Assembly (NCBI GenBank): GCA_035711805.1
Contig: DASTBV010000033.1
Coordinates: 1-64,000, forward strand
Length of the DNA stretch: 64,000 nt
Origin: Gp6-AA40 sp035711805
GTDB taxonomy: Bacteria; Acidobacteriota; Vicinamibacteria; Vicinamibacterales; UBA2999
Direction of reading: 5' to 3'
The notes under the pieces were generated by a model that did no database searches, was not told where the DNA came from, and worked only from the letters and a program-made list of their open reading frames with translations. How positions within the stretch are numbered: position 1 is the first letter of the stretch; each line of letters begins with the position of its first letter. Below, piece after piece: positions 42,509-51,955 of the stretch. The position numbers and the translations under genes were made by a program.

Positions 42509-43655
42509 TCAATAGCTGCTTGGCGATCGTCTGCAGCTGCAGATTGGAAGTGCCTTCGTAGATCTGGCCGATCTTCGCGTCGCGGTACAACTTTTCGACC
42601 GGGTAGTCCTTGACGAACCCGTACCCGCCGAACAGGTTGACCGCCAGCGACGCCACGCGTTCAGCGGTTTCCGACGCCAGCAGCTTGCACATGGCCGCTT
42701 CGGTGAGAAACGGCCGACCGGCCTCGCGCAGGCGCGCGGCGTTGTAGACGAGCAGCCGCGACGCCTCGATTTCCGCGGCGGCGCGCGCGATCTGAAACTG
42801 CACGCCCTGAAACTCGGCGATCGTCTTGCCGAACTGCGTCCGCTCCCTGACATACGCGATCGTGTGATCGACGGCTCCCTGCGCCAGGCCAACCATCTGT
42901 GCGCCAATGCCGATGCGCCCTTCGTTCAGCGTTTCGATGGCGACCTTGTATCCCTTTCCGGGCTCGCCCAGAACGTTCGCCTGAGGAACCCTGCAGTCCT
43001 CGAACACCAGCTCACACGTGCTGCTGGCCCGAATGCCGAGCTTGTCTTCCTTCTTGCCGACGGTGAAGCCCGGCGCGCCGCGTTCGACGACAAACGCGGT
43101 AATGCCGCGATAGCCGGCCTCGGGGTTGAGATTGGCAAAGACGATGAAGAGGTCGGCTTCGTTGCCGTTGGTGATCCAGAGCTTACGCCCGGTAATTGAA
43201 AAGCCGTCGGCGCACTGACTGGCGCGGGTCGTCAGCGCGAACGCGTCGCTGCCCGATCCGGCTTCAGAGAGCGCGTACGCACCGACGGATCGGCCGGCCA
43301 GGCGGGGAAGACAGCGCTGTTTCAGCTCGTCGGACGCCCAGCGGAGCAGCGCGTTGATGACGAGCGTGTTCTGGACGTCCACCAGCACGCCGACCGACGG
43401 ATCGACCCGCGACAACGCCTCCACGGCGAGGACGGCGTGGAAGAACGTTCCGCCGCCGCCCCCCAACGTTTCAGGAATTTCAATGCCCATTACGCCCATC
43501 GCGAACAATTTGTCGATCAGGGCCCGCGGCATATGTGCCGTCTCGTCCATCTCGCGGACGTGCGGCCGGATTTCACGGCCGGCGAACTCGTACACGCTGT
43601 CACGGAAGAGCCGCTCGTCGTCTGAAAGCGTGGTCAGGGCGGAGGACACGGCCAT
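42504..43655 (-). CDS. Acyl-CoA dehydrogenase
   Basis: This 383-residue FAD enzyme oxidises acyl-CoA to enoyl-CoA. Family signatures are in order: LSEAGSGSDAF and WITNG in the middle domain, then RTQFGKTIAEFQGVQF and the catalytic Glu in QIYEGTSNLQ. It is probably short-chain type by overall resemblance. It is convergent with the divergent homologue and divergent from the VWFA gene. Confidence 0.96.
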   Translation of the reverse strand: MAVSSALTTLSDDERLFRDSVYEFAGREIRPHVREMDETAHMPRALIDKLFAMGVMGIEIPETLGGGGGTFFHAVLAVEALSRVDPSVGVLVDVQNTLVINALLRWASDELKQRCLPRLAGRSVGAYALSEAGSGSDAFALTTRASQCADGFSITGRKLWITNGNEADLFIVFANLNPEAGYRGITAFVVERGAPGFTVGKKEDKLGIRASSTCELVFEDCRVPQANVLGEPGKGYKVAIETLNEGRIGIGAQMVGLAQGAVDHTIAYVRERTQFGKTIAEFQGVQFQIARAAAEIEASRLLVYNAARLREAGRPFLTEAAMCKLLASETAERVASLAVNLFGGYGFVKDYPVEKLYRDAKIGQIYEGTSNLQLQTIAKQLLS

Positions 43656-43685
43656 CGGATGCTATCATCGCGACCAGGCGGGCGA

Positions 43686-45779
43686 ATGGGGCGAATGATG
43701 GGCACAACGCGTCGGCTGATCGTGCTGGTGTTGCTGCTGGCCGGGCTCACGCACCCGGGCACGGCACAACAGGCTGCGCCGCCGCAGAACGAACAGGCAG
43801 CGCCGCCGCAGACCCAGCAGGGCCAGCCGCAGCCGACCTTCCGTGCCGGCATCAACTACGTCGCCGTGGACGTAATCGTCACCGACCGGCGGGACAACCC
43901 GGTCGTCGACCTGCGCAAAGAGGAATTCGAGGTCTTCGAGGACGGCAAGCCGCAGCCGATCGAGGAGTTCCGCCTCGTCAAGATCGACGCCACGGCGAAA
44001 CCTGGCGACCCGGTGCCGCGGCGCATCCGTTCGCGCGACGACGAGCAGGCCGAGGCGAGCCGCGAAGACGTCCGCGTGTTCGCGATCCTGCTCGACGACT
44101 ACCACACGAGAAAGTTGACGGCGCTGGGGGTCAAGGAGCCGCTGACGAAGTTCCTGCAGACGCAGCTGGCGCCGACCGATCTGGTCGCGGTCATGTATCC
44201 GCTGACGCCGGTGAGCGATCTGCTGTTCACCAACGATCACGCGTCCATCGTCAGCGCCGTGCAGCGGTTCGAGGGGCGGAAGTTCGACTACGTCCCGCGC
44301 AACCGGTTCGAGGAGCAGTACTCGCGCATTCCGCCGCAGGACATCGAGCGCATTCGCAACGACGTGGTCATGGACGCGCTGTCGTCGGTGGCCGTGCGGA
44401 TGGGATCCATGCGCCAGGGGCGCAAGTCGATCATCTTCGTCAGCGAAGGCCTCACGATCATGCTGCCGCCGCAGATGCAGCGCCTGAATGCGCAGGACCC
44501 GATCGATCCGCGCAGCGCTGTCGCCGGAGCGGCCGTGCAGGACAGCCCGCAGCAGCAGTCGGCCGAGTTCTTCAATCAGGCGATGGTCGACAGCAAGCTG
44601 CGTGAGGTCTATCGCGACGTGAACCGCAACAACGTGTCGATCTATTCGCTCGACCCGCGCGGCTTGACGCCGTTCGAGTACGACATCGACGCGGTGCCCG
44701 GCGGTGCCAGCATCAGTTTCCAGACCGATCGTCGGGCCCTGCAGATGACGCAGGACACGCTCAAGTCGCTGTCCGAGCAGACGGACGGCCGCGCGATCGT
44801 CAATCGCAACTCGCTCGACCAGGGCCTCGCCAGCGTTGTTCGCGACTCCAGCTTCTATTACCTGCTCGGCTACAACTCCACGCAGGCGCAGAACGACGGC
44901 AAGTTCCACGAGATCAGGGTGCGGGTGAAGCGATCCGGTGTCGAGGTGCGGGCGCGGAAGGGCTATTGGGCGCTGACGGCCGCGGACGTGAAGCGGGTGT
45001 CGTCAGCGGCGCCGACCCTGGCCAAGCCGATCATGACCGCGCTGGCGTCGATCGCGCCGTCGGTGCAGGCCGGCAAGTTCGTCCGCACCTGGGTTGGCAC
45101 CGAACGCGGGACGAACGGCAGGACGCGGGTGACGCTCGTCTGGGAGCCGCTCCCCGTGCCTCCGGGCACCACGCGTCGCGAGCAGGCGGGGCGCGTGTCG
45201 CTCCTCGCCGCGAACGCGTCGGGCGAGATGGTGTTTCGCGGTGCCGCGCCCGAGCAGGCCGCGACGCCCGCGCCGGCAACGGCCAACGGGCCGCAACGCC
45301 TCACCTTCGAGGTCGCGCCCGGGAAGCTCGAGATGCGTTTGACGGTGCAGGATGCCGGGAATGGAACGCTCGATCAGGAGACCAAGACCATCGATGTGCC
45401 CGACCTGACCGCACCGGTCGCGGCGATCAGCACACCGCGGGTGTTGCGTGCGCGGACCGTTCGCGAGTTCCAGGCGCTCGCGGCCGACGCCGCGGCCGTG
45501 CCGACGGCGGGTCGCGAGTTCTCACGAACCGAGCGTTTGCTGATCCGCTTCGACGCGTACGCTGCCGGCAGCGAGCAGGTGCAGCCGACGGCTATTCTGC
45601 TCAATCGCTCCGGCACCAAGATGGCGGATGTGCCCGTCACCGCCGCCCAGGCAGGTGGCACACACCTGATCAATCTGAGCCTGGCGTCGATTCCGGCGGG
45701 CGAGTACCTGGTGGAAATCTCTGTGACCAGTGCCAGCGGCGAGGCGAAGGAACTGGTCCCGTTCCGCGTCGGCTCCTAA
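43686..45779 (+). CDS. VWFA-related acidobacterial-type secreted protein
   Basis: This 697-residue exported protein has a signal peptide (LIVLVLLLAGLTHPGTAQQ) and a Gln/Pro-rich segment. The N-terminal domain of the VWFA-related acidobacterial type follows (VDVIVTDRRDNPVVDLRKEEFEVFEDG), then a von Willebrand A-like core (VFAILLDDYHT, KSIIFVSEGL) and C-terminal beta-domains. The family is strongly enriched in Acidobacteriota, with unknown role. Start codons at 43686, 43695 and 43698 are all possible; 43686 is used. Confidence 0.93.
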   Translation: MGRMMGTTRRLIVLVLLLAGLTHPGTAQQAAPPQNEQAAPPQTQQGQPQPTFRAGINYVAVDVIVTDRRDNPVVDLRKEEFEVFEDGKPQPIEEFRLVKIDATAKPGDPVPRRIRSRDDEQAEASREDVRVFAILLDDYHTRKLTALGVKEPLTKFLQTQLAPTDLVAVMYPLTPVSDLLFTNDHASIVSAVQRFEGRKFDYVPRNRFEEQYSRIPPQDIERIRNDVVMDALSSVAVRMGSMRQGRKSIIFVSEGLTIMLPPQMQRLNAQDPIDPRSAVAGAAVQDSPQQQSAEFFNQAMVDSKLREVYRDVNRNNVSIYSLDPRGLTPFEYDIDAVPGGASISFQTDRRALQMTQDTLKSLSEQTDGRAIVNRNSLDQGLASVVRDSSFYYLLGYNSTQAQNDGKFHEIRVRVKRSGVEVRARKGYWALTAADVKRVSSAAPTLAKPIMTALASIAPSVQAGKFVRTWVGTERGTNGRTRVTLVWEPLPVPPGTTRREQAGRVSLLAANASGEMVFRGAAPEQAATPAPATANGPQRLTFEVAPGKLEMRLTVQDAGNGTLDQETKTIDVPDLTAPVAAISTPRVLRARTVREFQALAADAAAVPTAGREFSRTERLLIRFDAYAAGSEQVQPTAILLNRSGTKMADVPVTAAQAGGTHLINLSLASIPAGEYLVEISVTSASGEAKELVPFRVGS

Positions 45780-45782
45780 ACT
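45777..45782 (+). promoter_or_regulatory. -10 box of GT-C-like gene, overlapping the VWFA stop
   Basis: TAAACT ends 7 bp before the GTG at 45790. Its first three bases are the stop codon of the VWFA gene. No ribosome-binding site follows. Confidence 0.4.
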
Positions 45783-45789
45783 AGGCTCC

Positions 45790-47448
45790 GTGCACGACGC
45801 TGCTGCCGGACCGGCGTCCACGCGGACCGCGTGGTGGTCGTGCGCGGTCATCGTCACGCTGTGTCTTGCCGTCGGTCTGCAGACGATCCGCAGCGACAAC
45901 TATTTCCTCGGTGACGATTTCGGACTCATCCAGCACCTGCATGGCCTGCCCATCGATCGGTTCCTGACGTATTTCGTCTCGGACTGGACCGAAGGGATCT
46001 ACGGCACCGTCCTCGACGAGCTGCGGCCGTTTCTCGCGTTCAGCTATTGGCTCGACGCCCGCGTCTACGGTCCCGTCAACGTCAGCGGCTACCACGCCAC
46101 CAACGTCATCCTCCACGTCCTGAACGCGCTGCTCGTCCTGGCCATTGCCCGGTCGGTCGCTCCACAGGAGCCGATGTTCGCCGTCCTGGCCGGGTCGTTC
46201 TTTGCGCTGATGCCGAGTCACGCCGAGCCGATTGCCTGGATCAGCGGGCGCGTCGATTCGATCGCGTCGCTGTTCTATCTGGGGGCGTTCCTGTGCTTCG
46301 TGCGGTTCCGGCTCGCGGCGCGTCGTGCCTGGCTGTTCGCTGGGTGGCTGTTGTTCGTGTGCGGACTGTTTGCGAAGCAGTCCGTGGTGACGCTTCCAGT
46401 TCTGCTCGTCGCTTTTGACCTGCTATGGCCCGTGTCAACCGACGCCGCGCGCACGCGGGCGCTGTCGCGAATCTGGCCGCACATCCCGTTCGTCGTGATC
46501 GCGGCATTGTATGTGGGGCTTCGCCACACGTTGTTCGGCAACGCCTTGCGTGAAGACATCGTGACGCCCGCGGCCATCAACGACTTCATCGGCCGGCAGG
46601 ATCGCTATTTCCGCGAAATGCTGCCGAGCCCGAACACGGCGCCGCGGCTGGTGCGGACGCTGACCGAGGCGGTGACGATTCTGGCCGTGCTGGTGTGCGC
46701 CGGCTGGGCCCTCGCCGCACGGCGGGTGTTCAGAGGCACGATACGGCGCGTGGCGTTCTTCGGCGTGGCCTGGTATGCGATCACGATTGCGCCGATGGTT
46801 GTGACGTATATCGCGGCACGCCACCTGTACATCACCGCTGCCGGCGTGAGCATCGCCATGGCGTCGCTCGTCCTGCCCGCCGCGGCGGAAGAGGGCCGCC
46901 GCCGGAGAACCCGCGCGGCGCTCGCCGGGATGCTGATTGCGCTCTACGCGGTCGCCGCCATCTGGAATGTGTCGAAGTGGGTCGCGAGCGGGTTGGAGTC
47001 TCACCGGTTCGCGTCGGCCCTGGCCAGGCTGCCGCAGTCGGTCCCACGCGGGAGCATCGTGCTGATGAGCGTGCCCGAGTTCTATCGCGAGGGATGGTTC
47101 TGGTCGTGGGCCATGCCGTTTGCGGCGCAGCCTCCGTTCACTGACGAGGATCTGAATCAGGCATTTCGAATCGTCGAGCGGCCGCCGACCTACTGCTGCC
47201 CGCCGGATCAATGGTGGACCGCACGCAAGGGGGCGGTGATGATGCTGTTCGACGCGACAGTAGCGAAGCCGGTCACGTACGTCGAATTCGAGCGAAATGG
47301 AACCCCCCGAATCTATCAGCGGCCCGTGAATGGTTCTCTCTTGAAACAGCACATCGAGGCGGCGCTGGGGAAACCTGTCGACACCCGGACGGCCATGACT
47401 CCCGACGACGCGATGGCGTTGAGCCGCGTGCTCTTCGCGCCGCAATGA
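45790..47448 (+). CDS. Polytopic membrane protein of GT-C glycosyltransferase type
   Basis: This 552-residue protein has about ten transmembrane helices. The first loop contains the acidic motif LGDDFGLIQ typical of GT-C (GT39/TMTC-like) lipid-sugar transferases, and the membrane part is followed by a soluble C-terminal part. Acceptor and donor are unknown. The GTG at 45790 is preferred by the hydrophobic N-terminus and the TAAACT at 7 bp. Confidence 0.75.
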   Translation: MHDAAAGPASTRTAWWSCAVIVTLCLAVGLQTIRSDNYFLGDDFGLIQHLHGLPIDRFLTYFVSDWTEGIYGTVLDELRPFLAFSYWLDARVYGPVNVSGYHATNVILHVLNALLVLAIARSVAPQEPMFAVLAGSFFALMPSHAEPIAWISGRVDSIASLFYLGAFLCFVRFRLAARRAWLFAGWLLFVCGLFAKQSVVTLPVLLVAFDLLWPVSTDAARTRALSRIWPHIPFVVIAALYVGLRHTLFGNALREDIVTPAAINDFIGRQDRYFREMLPSPNTAPRLVRTLTEAVTILAVLVCAGWALAARRVFRGTIRRVAFFGVAWYAITIAPMVVTYIAARHLYITAAGVSIAMASLVLPAAAEEGRRRRTRAALAGMLIALYAVAAIWNVSKWVASGLESHRFASALARLPQSVPRGSIVLMSVPEFYREGWFWSWAMPFAAQPPFTDEDLNQAFRIVERPPTYCCPPDQWWTARKGAVMMLFDATVAKPVTYVEFERNGTPRIYQRPVNGSLLKQHIEAALGKPVDTRTAMTPDDAMALSRVLFAPQ

Positions 47449-47516
47449 CGCCGCGCTTCCCGCTGCCCGCCGCGCGTGTGCCGTCGGGATGCGGATGACT
47501 GGAGGATTGCGTTCGA

Positions 47517-48167
47517 ATGGACACGAACCTGACTGACGAGGGGTATCGCCGTACGCGCTTCGCGCCCGATGCCAATCGCGAAACCCTCTGGGCGACGCTG
47601 TGCGGCAGCTACTTCCAGCGATTGATCCGGCCCGAGTTCCATGTTTTGGAGCTCGGCGCCGGCTACGCGAACTTCATCAACAACGTCCGCTGCCGGACGC
47701 GCACGGCCGTGGATCTCTGGCCGGGGCTGCCGGAGCATGTTCAGCGCGGCGTGACGGCGCACGTGGGGTCCGTGACCGATCTCGCGTTTCTCCCGGAGAC
47801 CTCCGTTGACTTCGTCTTCGCGAGCAACCTGTTCGAACACCTGACGCAGGAGCAGTTCGCCGATGTGCTCGCGCAGCTGCGAACGAAGGGGAAGCCTGGT
47901 GCGACGCTGAACATTCTTCAGCCCAACTATCGCCGGGCATACCGTGAGTACTTCGACGATTACACGCACGTCACGGTGTATTCGGACGTGAGCCTCCGCG
48001 ATTTCCTGGAAGCGCACGGCTGGCGCGTCATCGAGTGCGTGCCGGGGTTCCTGCCGTTCTCGCTGAAGAGCGGGCTGCCGGTGTGGCCCTGGCTGATCCG
48101 GCTCTATCTGCAGCTGCCGTGGAAACCGCTCGCCAAACAGATGTTCGTGCGGGCGCAGCTGGATTAG
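47517..48167 (+). CDS. Class I SAM-dependent methyltransferase
   Basis: This 216-residue cytoplasmic methyltransferase has a SAM-binding motif I VLELGAGYANFINN, motif II VDLWPG and motif for the acidic loop ASNLFEHLTQEQ. The substrate is unknown. The ATG follows TGGAGGA. It follows the GT-C-like gene by 68 bp, so both may act on a surface glycan (inference). Confidence 0.85.
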   Translation: MDTNLTDEGYRRTRFAPDANRETLWATLCGSYFQRLIRPEFHVLELGAGYANFINNVRCRTRTAVDLWPGLPEHVQRGVTAHVGSVTDLAFLPETSVDFVFASNLFEHLTQEQFADVLAQLRTKGKPGATLNILQPNYRRAYREYFDDYTHVTVYSDVSLRDFLEAHGWRVIECVPGFLPFSLKSGLPVWPWLIRLYLQLPWKPLAKQMFVRAQLD

Positions 48168-48256
48168 GTTGCCTGAGTTGCCTGGGTTGCCTGGGTTGCC
48201 TGGGGTGCTGAAGTCTTACCCAGGCTACCGAGGCCACCCGGCTACCCAGGCTACGC
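48166..48256. repeat. GGTTGCCTG word tract at convergent junction
   Basis: Four GGTTGCCTGG words on the left face CCCAGGCTACC words on the right. The tract reaches the last codons of the glutamate dehydrogenase gene. Confidence 0.75.
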
Positions 48257-49501
48257 ATACATTCCCCGCATCTTCGTGACGGTTCCCACGCGCGCGACGG
48301 CCACGACATACGCCGCCGTGCGCAGGTCGACGTTGTGCCGCAGCGACGTCTGCAGAACGTCGTCGAACGCCTCGCACATCTTCTTCTCGAGCCGGGAGTT
48401 CACGTCCGTCAGATCCCAGAAGTACCCGTAGCGATCCTGCACCCATTCGAAGTACGACACCGTGACGCCTCCGGCGTTGGCCAGAATGTCCGGGATGACG
48501 AAGACGCCGCGCTTGTGCAGGTGGTCGTGCGCATCGGGGGTCGTCGGCCCGTTCGCGCCTTCGGTGAGAATCCGCGCGCGAATCCTCGGCGCGTTGTCTA
48601 TCGTGATCTGATTCTCCAGCGCGGCGGGAATCAGCACGTCGACGTCCAGCTCCCAGAGCTCGTCGTTGGCGAGCGGCGTGCCGCCGGCGAACCCGGCGAC
48701 GGTCTTGTGCTGCCGCGTGTGCTCGACGAGCGCGGCAACGTCCAGCCCCTTCTCGTTGTAGACCCCGCCCTTCCAGTCCGTGACCGCGACGATGCGCGCC
48801 CCGGCCGCGGCAAGCAGTTCGGCGGACACCGAGCCGACATTGCCAAACCCCTGGATGGCGATCGTGGCGCCCTTGATGTCGATACCGAGATGCTTCGCGG
48901 CCTCGCGCGTCACGAGCATGACGCCGCGGCCTGTGGCTTCGCGCCGCCCGAGCGATCCACCCAGTTCGACCGGCTTGCCGGTCACCACCGCCGTCGCGGT
49001 GTGGCCGACGTGCATGCTGTAGGTGTCCATGATCCACGCCATCACCTGATCGTTGGTGTTGACGTCGGGGGCGGGCACGTCCTTCTCGGGCCCGATCGCA
49101 TCCATGATTTCGGCGACATACCGCCGCGTCAGCGCCTCCAGCTCGCGTTTCGACAGGCGCGTCGGATCGCAGACGATGCCCCCCTTGCCGCCGCCGAACG
49201 GGATGTGCGCTACGGCGCACTTCCAGGTCATCCACGCCGCCAGCGCCGTCACTTCATCGAGCGAGACGTCCGGGTGGTAGCGGATCCCGCCCTTCGCCGG
49301 GCCGAGCGTGATGTTGTACTGCACGCGGTAGCCGGTAAACACCTCGATATCGCCGTTGTCCATCTGGACAGGGCACGAGACGACGATTTGCCGCTTGGGG
49401 TGCGTCAGAATCCGCCAGATGCCCGGTTCGAGGTTGAGGATCCGCGCGGCGCCATCGAACTCGTGCAGCATCGCGGCGAACAGAGGTCCGTGTTCAGGCA
49501 C
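48251..49501 (-). CDS. Glu/Leu/Phe/Val dehydrogenase (glutamate dehydrogenase type)
   Basis: This 416-residue enzyme interconverts 2-oxoglutarate and glutamate, or another amino acid of the family. The catalytic Lys lies in GPAKGGIRYHP and PFGGGKGGI, the NAD-binding motif is GFGNVG and the C-terminal ANAGGVTVSYFEWVQ is typical of GDH. The GTG at 49501 gives MPEHGPLFAAMLHEFD, as in relatives. The frame is open further upstream, but only through the word tract. A GATAAT ends 6 bp before this GTG. Confidence 0.93.
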   Translation of the reverse strand: MPEHGPLFAAMLHEFDGAARILNLEPGIWRILTHPKRQIVVSCPVQMDNGDIEVFTGYRVQYNITLGPAKGGIRYHPDVSLDEVTALAAWMTWKCAVAHIPFGGGKGGIVCDPTRLSKRELEALTRRYVAEIMDAIGPEKDVPAPDVNTNDQVMAWIMDTYSMHVGHTATAVVTGKPVELGGSLGRREATGRGVMLVTREAAKHLGIDIKGATIAIQGFGNVGSVSAELLAAAGARIVAVTDWKGGVYNEKGLDVAALVEHTRQHKTVAGFAGGTPLANDELWELDVDVLIPAALENQITIDNAPRIRARILTEGANGPTTPDAHDHLHKRGVFVIPDILANAGGVTVSYFEWVQDRYGYFWDLTDVNSRLEKKMCEAFDDVLQTSLRHNVDLRTAAYVVAVARVGTVTKMRGMYA

Positions 49502-49508
49502 GAGGACA

Positions 49509-50096
49509 TTATCTGCCGTTCCCTGTTCCCGGTTCTCTCTTCCGGGTTCGTGTTCGAGTTCGGTTCTCGGTTCGGGATTCTGGTTCGGGGTTCGGTGCGT
49601 GGTTCGTAGTTCGCGGTTCGGGGGTTCTGGGTTGGGGAGTTCGAGGTTCGGGGTTAGAGGTTCCGGTTCTCCGCGCGGTACGCCGGGCAATTCCGCGTTC
49701 ACGCGCGCGCTGCGCATTTCGCGCGGCCTCAGGCGACTGCAGATATTCCAGCAGGCCAGTCACCTCCTGCAGTGCGCTTTCGGCCAGCGCGTTCAGCGCC
49801 GTTCGTTGCTCGTCGGATATATACCGGCGATCGACCAGATCAATCAGATGGTTCTGCGACTCGAGCAGCGATGCACGTGCGATCGCGACGAAACGGGCGA
49901 AGTCCAGGGGACTGAACCGCCCGAAACCTTCGGCCAGATGTCCTGGCGGCCCTGCCACTGATTCCTCCAGTTGTCCACGGCGCTTCCAATCGTTGACCAG
50001 AGGTTCCTTCTCGCAGACCCGGTATATCGCTCGCTTGTAGGTCACGCACGCCTGCCATGCGCGCAGATCGGTGAACCGCTGCACTCCCTGAGCCAT
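49509..50096 (-). CDS. Four-helix-bundle protein (S23/Avd-like) within inverted repeats
   Basis: In this 195-residue protein, residues 1-125 match the four-helix-bundle family (TIGR02436, S23-like): RFTDLRAWQACVTYKRAIYR, SVAGPPGHLAEGFGRF and ESQNHLIDLVDRRYI. The family is found in rRNA intervening sequences and is related to Avd of diversity-generating retroelements. The last about 60 residues are Arg/Thr/Pro-rich (PEPRTPQPRTPEP) because the reading frame runs into the right-hand inverted arm. No reverse transcriptase is near. Confidence 0.85.
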   Translation of the reverse strand: MAQGVQRFTDLRAWQACVTYKRAIYRVCEKEPLVNDWKRRGQLEESVAGPPGHLAEGFGRFSPLDFARFVAIARASLLESQNHLIDLVDRRYISDEQRTALNALAESALQEVTGLLEYLQSPEAARNAQRARERGIARRTARRTGTSNPEPRTPQPRTPEPRTTNHAPNPEPESRTENRTRTRTRKREPGTGNGR

Positions 50097-50344
50097 GCGC
50101 GGCCAGTGGCATCACTCATGCCGACGTGAAATGAGTGTAAGTCGACTGCGATGTCAGAAATTGTACGCAGTCGGCGACAGCCGCTTGAGCCTCGTTGTAC
50201 GCAGTTCTTGCCACGGGCTCAGCCGAATCACGAACCACGAACCACGAACCGCGAACCGCGAACCGCGAACCGAACCGCGAACCGCGAACCGCGAACCGAA
50301 CAGCGAACACGAACCCGGCAGGCGGAACCGGGAACCGGGAACGG
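49516..50344. mobile_element. Mobile-element-like unit: four-helix gene between long inverted word repeats
   Basis: The left end CCGTTCCCTGTTCCCGG and right end CCGGGAACCGGGAACGG are complementary, and the following words (CCGGGTTCGTGTTCG) keep the same order on both sides over 50 bp and more. The unit is 829 bp and contains only the four-helix gene. No target duplication is visible. Shorter gene-less relatives lie at 26929-27099 and 41341-41448. The unit is bounded by the GDH start and the mutase -10 box. Confidence 0.6.
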
Positions 50345-50350
50345 TAGAAT
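50345..50350 (+). promoter_or_regulatory. -10 box of mutase operon
   Basis: TAGAAT ends 6 bp before the ATG at 50357, with no ribosome-binding site in between, predicting leaderless translation. It abuts the end of the inverted repeat unit. Confidence 0.5.
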
Positions 50351-50356
50351 TCGTCC

Positions 50357-51955
50357 ATGCCCTCCTCCACGGCTCGGTCCTGTGCGACCGTTTCCGGCCG
50401 GCACATCGACGAGCTCTACACCGAAGAAAGCGTTTCCTCGCTCGACTACGCACGTGACCTCGCGGACCCGGGCCAGTTTCCATATACCCGCGGCATTCAT
50501 CCCACCGGCTACCGCGGCAAGCTGTGGACGATGCGGCAGTTTGCAGGGTTCGGGACGCCGGAAGACACCAACGAGCGCTACAAGCAGCTGCTGAAGGCGG
50601 GCGGTACGGGACTCAGCGTCGCATTCGATCTGCCGACGCTCATGGGGCGCGATCCGGATCACGATCTGTCGCGCGGGGAGGTTGGCAAATGTGGCGTCAA
50701 CGTCACGTCGCTGGCCGACATGGAAATGCTTTTCGACGGCATCGACCTCGGCACGATTACGACGTCGATGACGATCAATTCGCCGGCGTCGATGATCTTC
50801 GCCATGTATCTCGTCGTCGCCGAGCAGCAGGGCGCCGACTGGCGGACGCTGTCGGGGACGATCCAGAACGACATCCTCAAGGAGTTCATCGCCCAGAAGG
50901 AGTTCATCTATCCGCCGCGCGCGTCGATGCGCCTCATCACCGATGTATTCGCCTTCTGTGCGGAGCGCGTGCCCAAATGGAACACGATCTCGGTGAGCGG
51001 CTATCACATCCGCGAAGCCGGCGCGACCGCCGCGCAGGAGCTCGCGTTCACGCTGCGCGACGGCATCGAGTATGTGCAGTACGGTGTCGACGCGGGACTG
51101 GACGTCGACGCGTTCGCGCCGCGGATCTCGTTCTTCTTCAACTCGCATAGCGATTTCTTCGAGGAAATCGCCAAGTTTCGCGCCGCGCGCCGCATCTGGG
51201 CGCGCGTCATGCGCGACCGCTTCGGTGCCCGGAGTCCGCGGTCCTGGCAGCTGCGCTTCCACGCGCAGACGGCCGGCGTTTCGTTGACGGCGCAGCAGCC
51301 GTACAACAACGTCGTACGCACGGCGCTGCAGGCCATGGCGGCGGTCCTCGGCGGCACGCAGTCGCTGCATACCAACGCGCTCGACGAAGCGCTCGCGCTG
51401 CCGACGGCCGAGGCGGCGCGGCTGGCCCTCCGTACGCAGCAGATCATCGCGCACGAAACCGGCGTCACGGACGTCGTGGACCCGTTCGGCGGGTCTTACT
51501 TCGTCGAGCGTTTGACGAGCGATCTCGAAGCAGAGGCACTCGAGTACTTCAGGACGATCGACGCCATGGGAGGCATGGTCGAGGCCATCGAGCGGGGCTT
51601 TCCGCAGCGTGAGATTGCCGAGAGCGCCTACCGGTTCCAACAGGCGGTCGAGGCGCGCGAGCGGGTCATCGTCGGCGTGAACGAGTTCATCACCGAGGAT
51701 GAACCGCCTGTCGGCATCCTCTACATCGACGAATCGGCCGGCGAGAAACAGCTCGCCAAGCTCGACGCGCTGCGAGGAAGGCGCAATAACGTGCAGGTCC
51801 GGCACGCGCTCGACCGGCTGCGCACCGGTGCAACGGGCACTGACAATACAATGCCCTTGTTGCTTGATGCGGTGCGCGCGTACGCCACAATCGGAGAGAT
51901 GTGCGACGCGCTGAGAGACGTCTGGGGCGAATACGTCGAGGAGGCGGTGATCTGA
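50357..51955 (+). CDS. B12-dependent acyl-CoA mutase, large (catalytic) subunit
   Basis: This 532-residue TIM-barrel subunit is of the methylmalonyl-CoA mutase family. The CoA tunnel and active-site signatures are YTRGIHPTGYRGKLWTMRQFAGFG, GLSVAFDLPTLMG and the late NAHSL-like QSLHTNALDEALALP and DPFGGSYFVE. The B12-binding domain is absent and encoded by the next gene. Whether it rearranges methylmalonyl-, isobutyryl- or ethylmalonyl-CoA cannot be decided by eye. The stop overlaps the next ATG. Confidence 0.93.
   Translation: MPSSTARSCATVSGRHIDELYTEESVSSLDYARDLADPGQFPYTRGIHPTGYRGKLWTMRQFAGFGTPEDTNERYKQLLKAGGTGLSVAFDLPTLMGRDPDHDLSRGEVGKCGVNVTSLADMEMLFDGIDLGTITTSMTINSPASMIFAMYLVVAEQQGADWRTLSGTIQNDILKEFIAQKEFIYPPRASMRLITDVFAFCAERVPKWNTISVSGYHIREAGATAAQELAFTLRDGIEYVQYGVDAGLDVDAFAPRISFFFNSHSDFFEEIAKFRAARRIWARVMRDRFGARSPRSWQLRFHAQTAGVSLTAQQPYNNVVRTALQAMAAVLGGTQSLHTNALDEALALPTAEAARLALRTQQIIAHETGVTDVVDPFGGSYFVERLTSDLEAEALEYFRTIDAMGGMVEAIERGFPQREIAESAYRFQQAVEARERVIVGVNEFITEDEPPVGILYIDESAGEKQLAKLDALRGRRNNVQVRHALDRLRTGATGTDNTMPLLLDAVRAYATIGEMCDALRDVWGEYVEEAVI

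Noticed and set aside
49516..50344. Diversity-generating retroelement
   Set aside because: The four-helix protein is Avd-like, but no reverse transcriptase, template repeat or variable repeat was found in the window.
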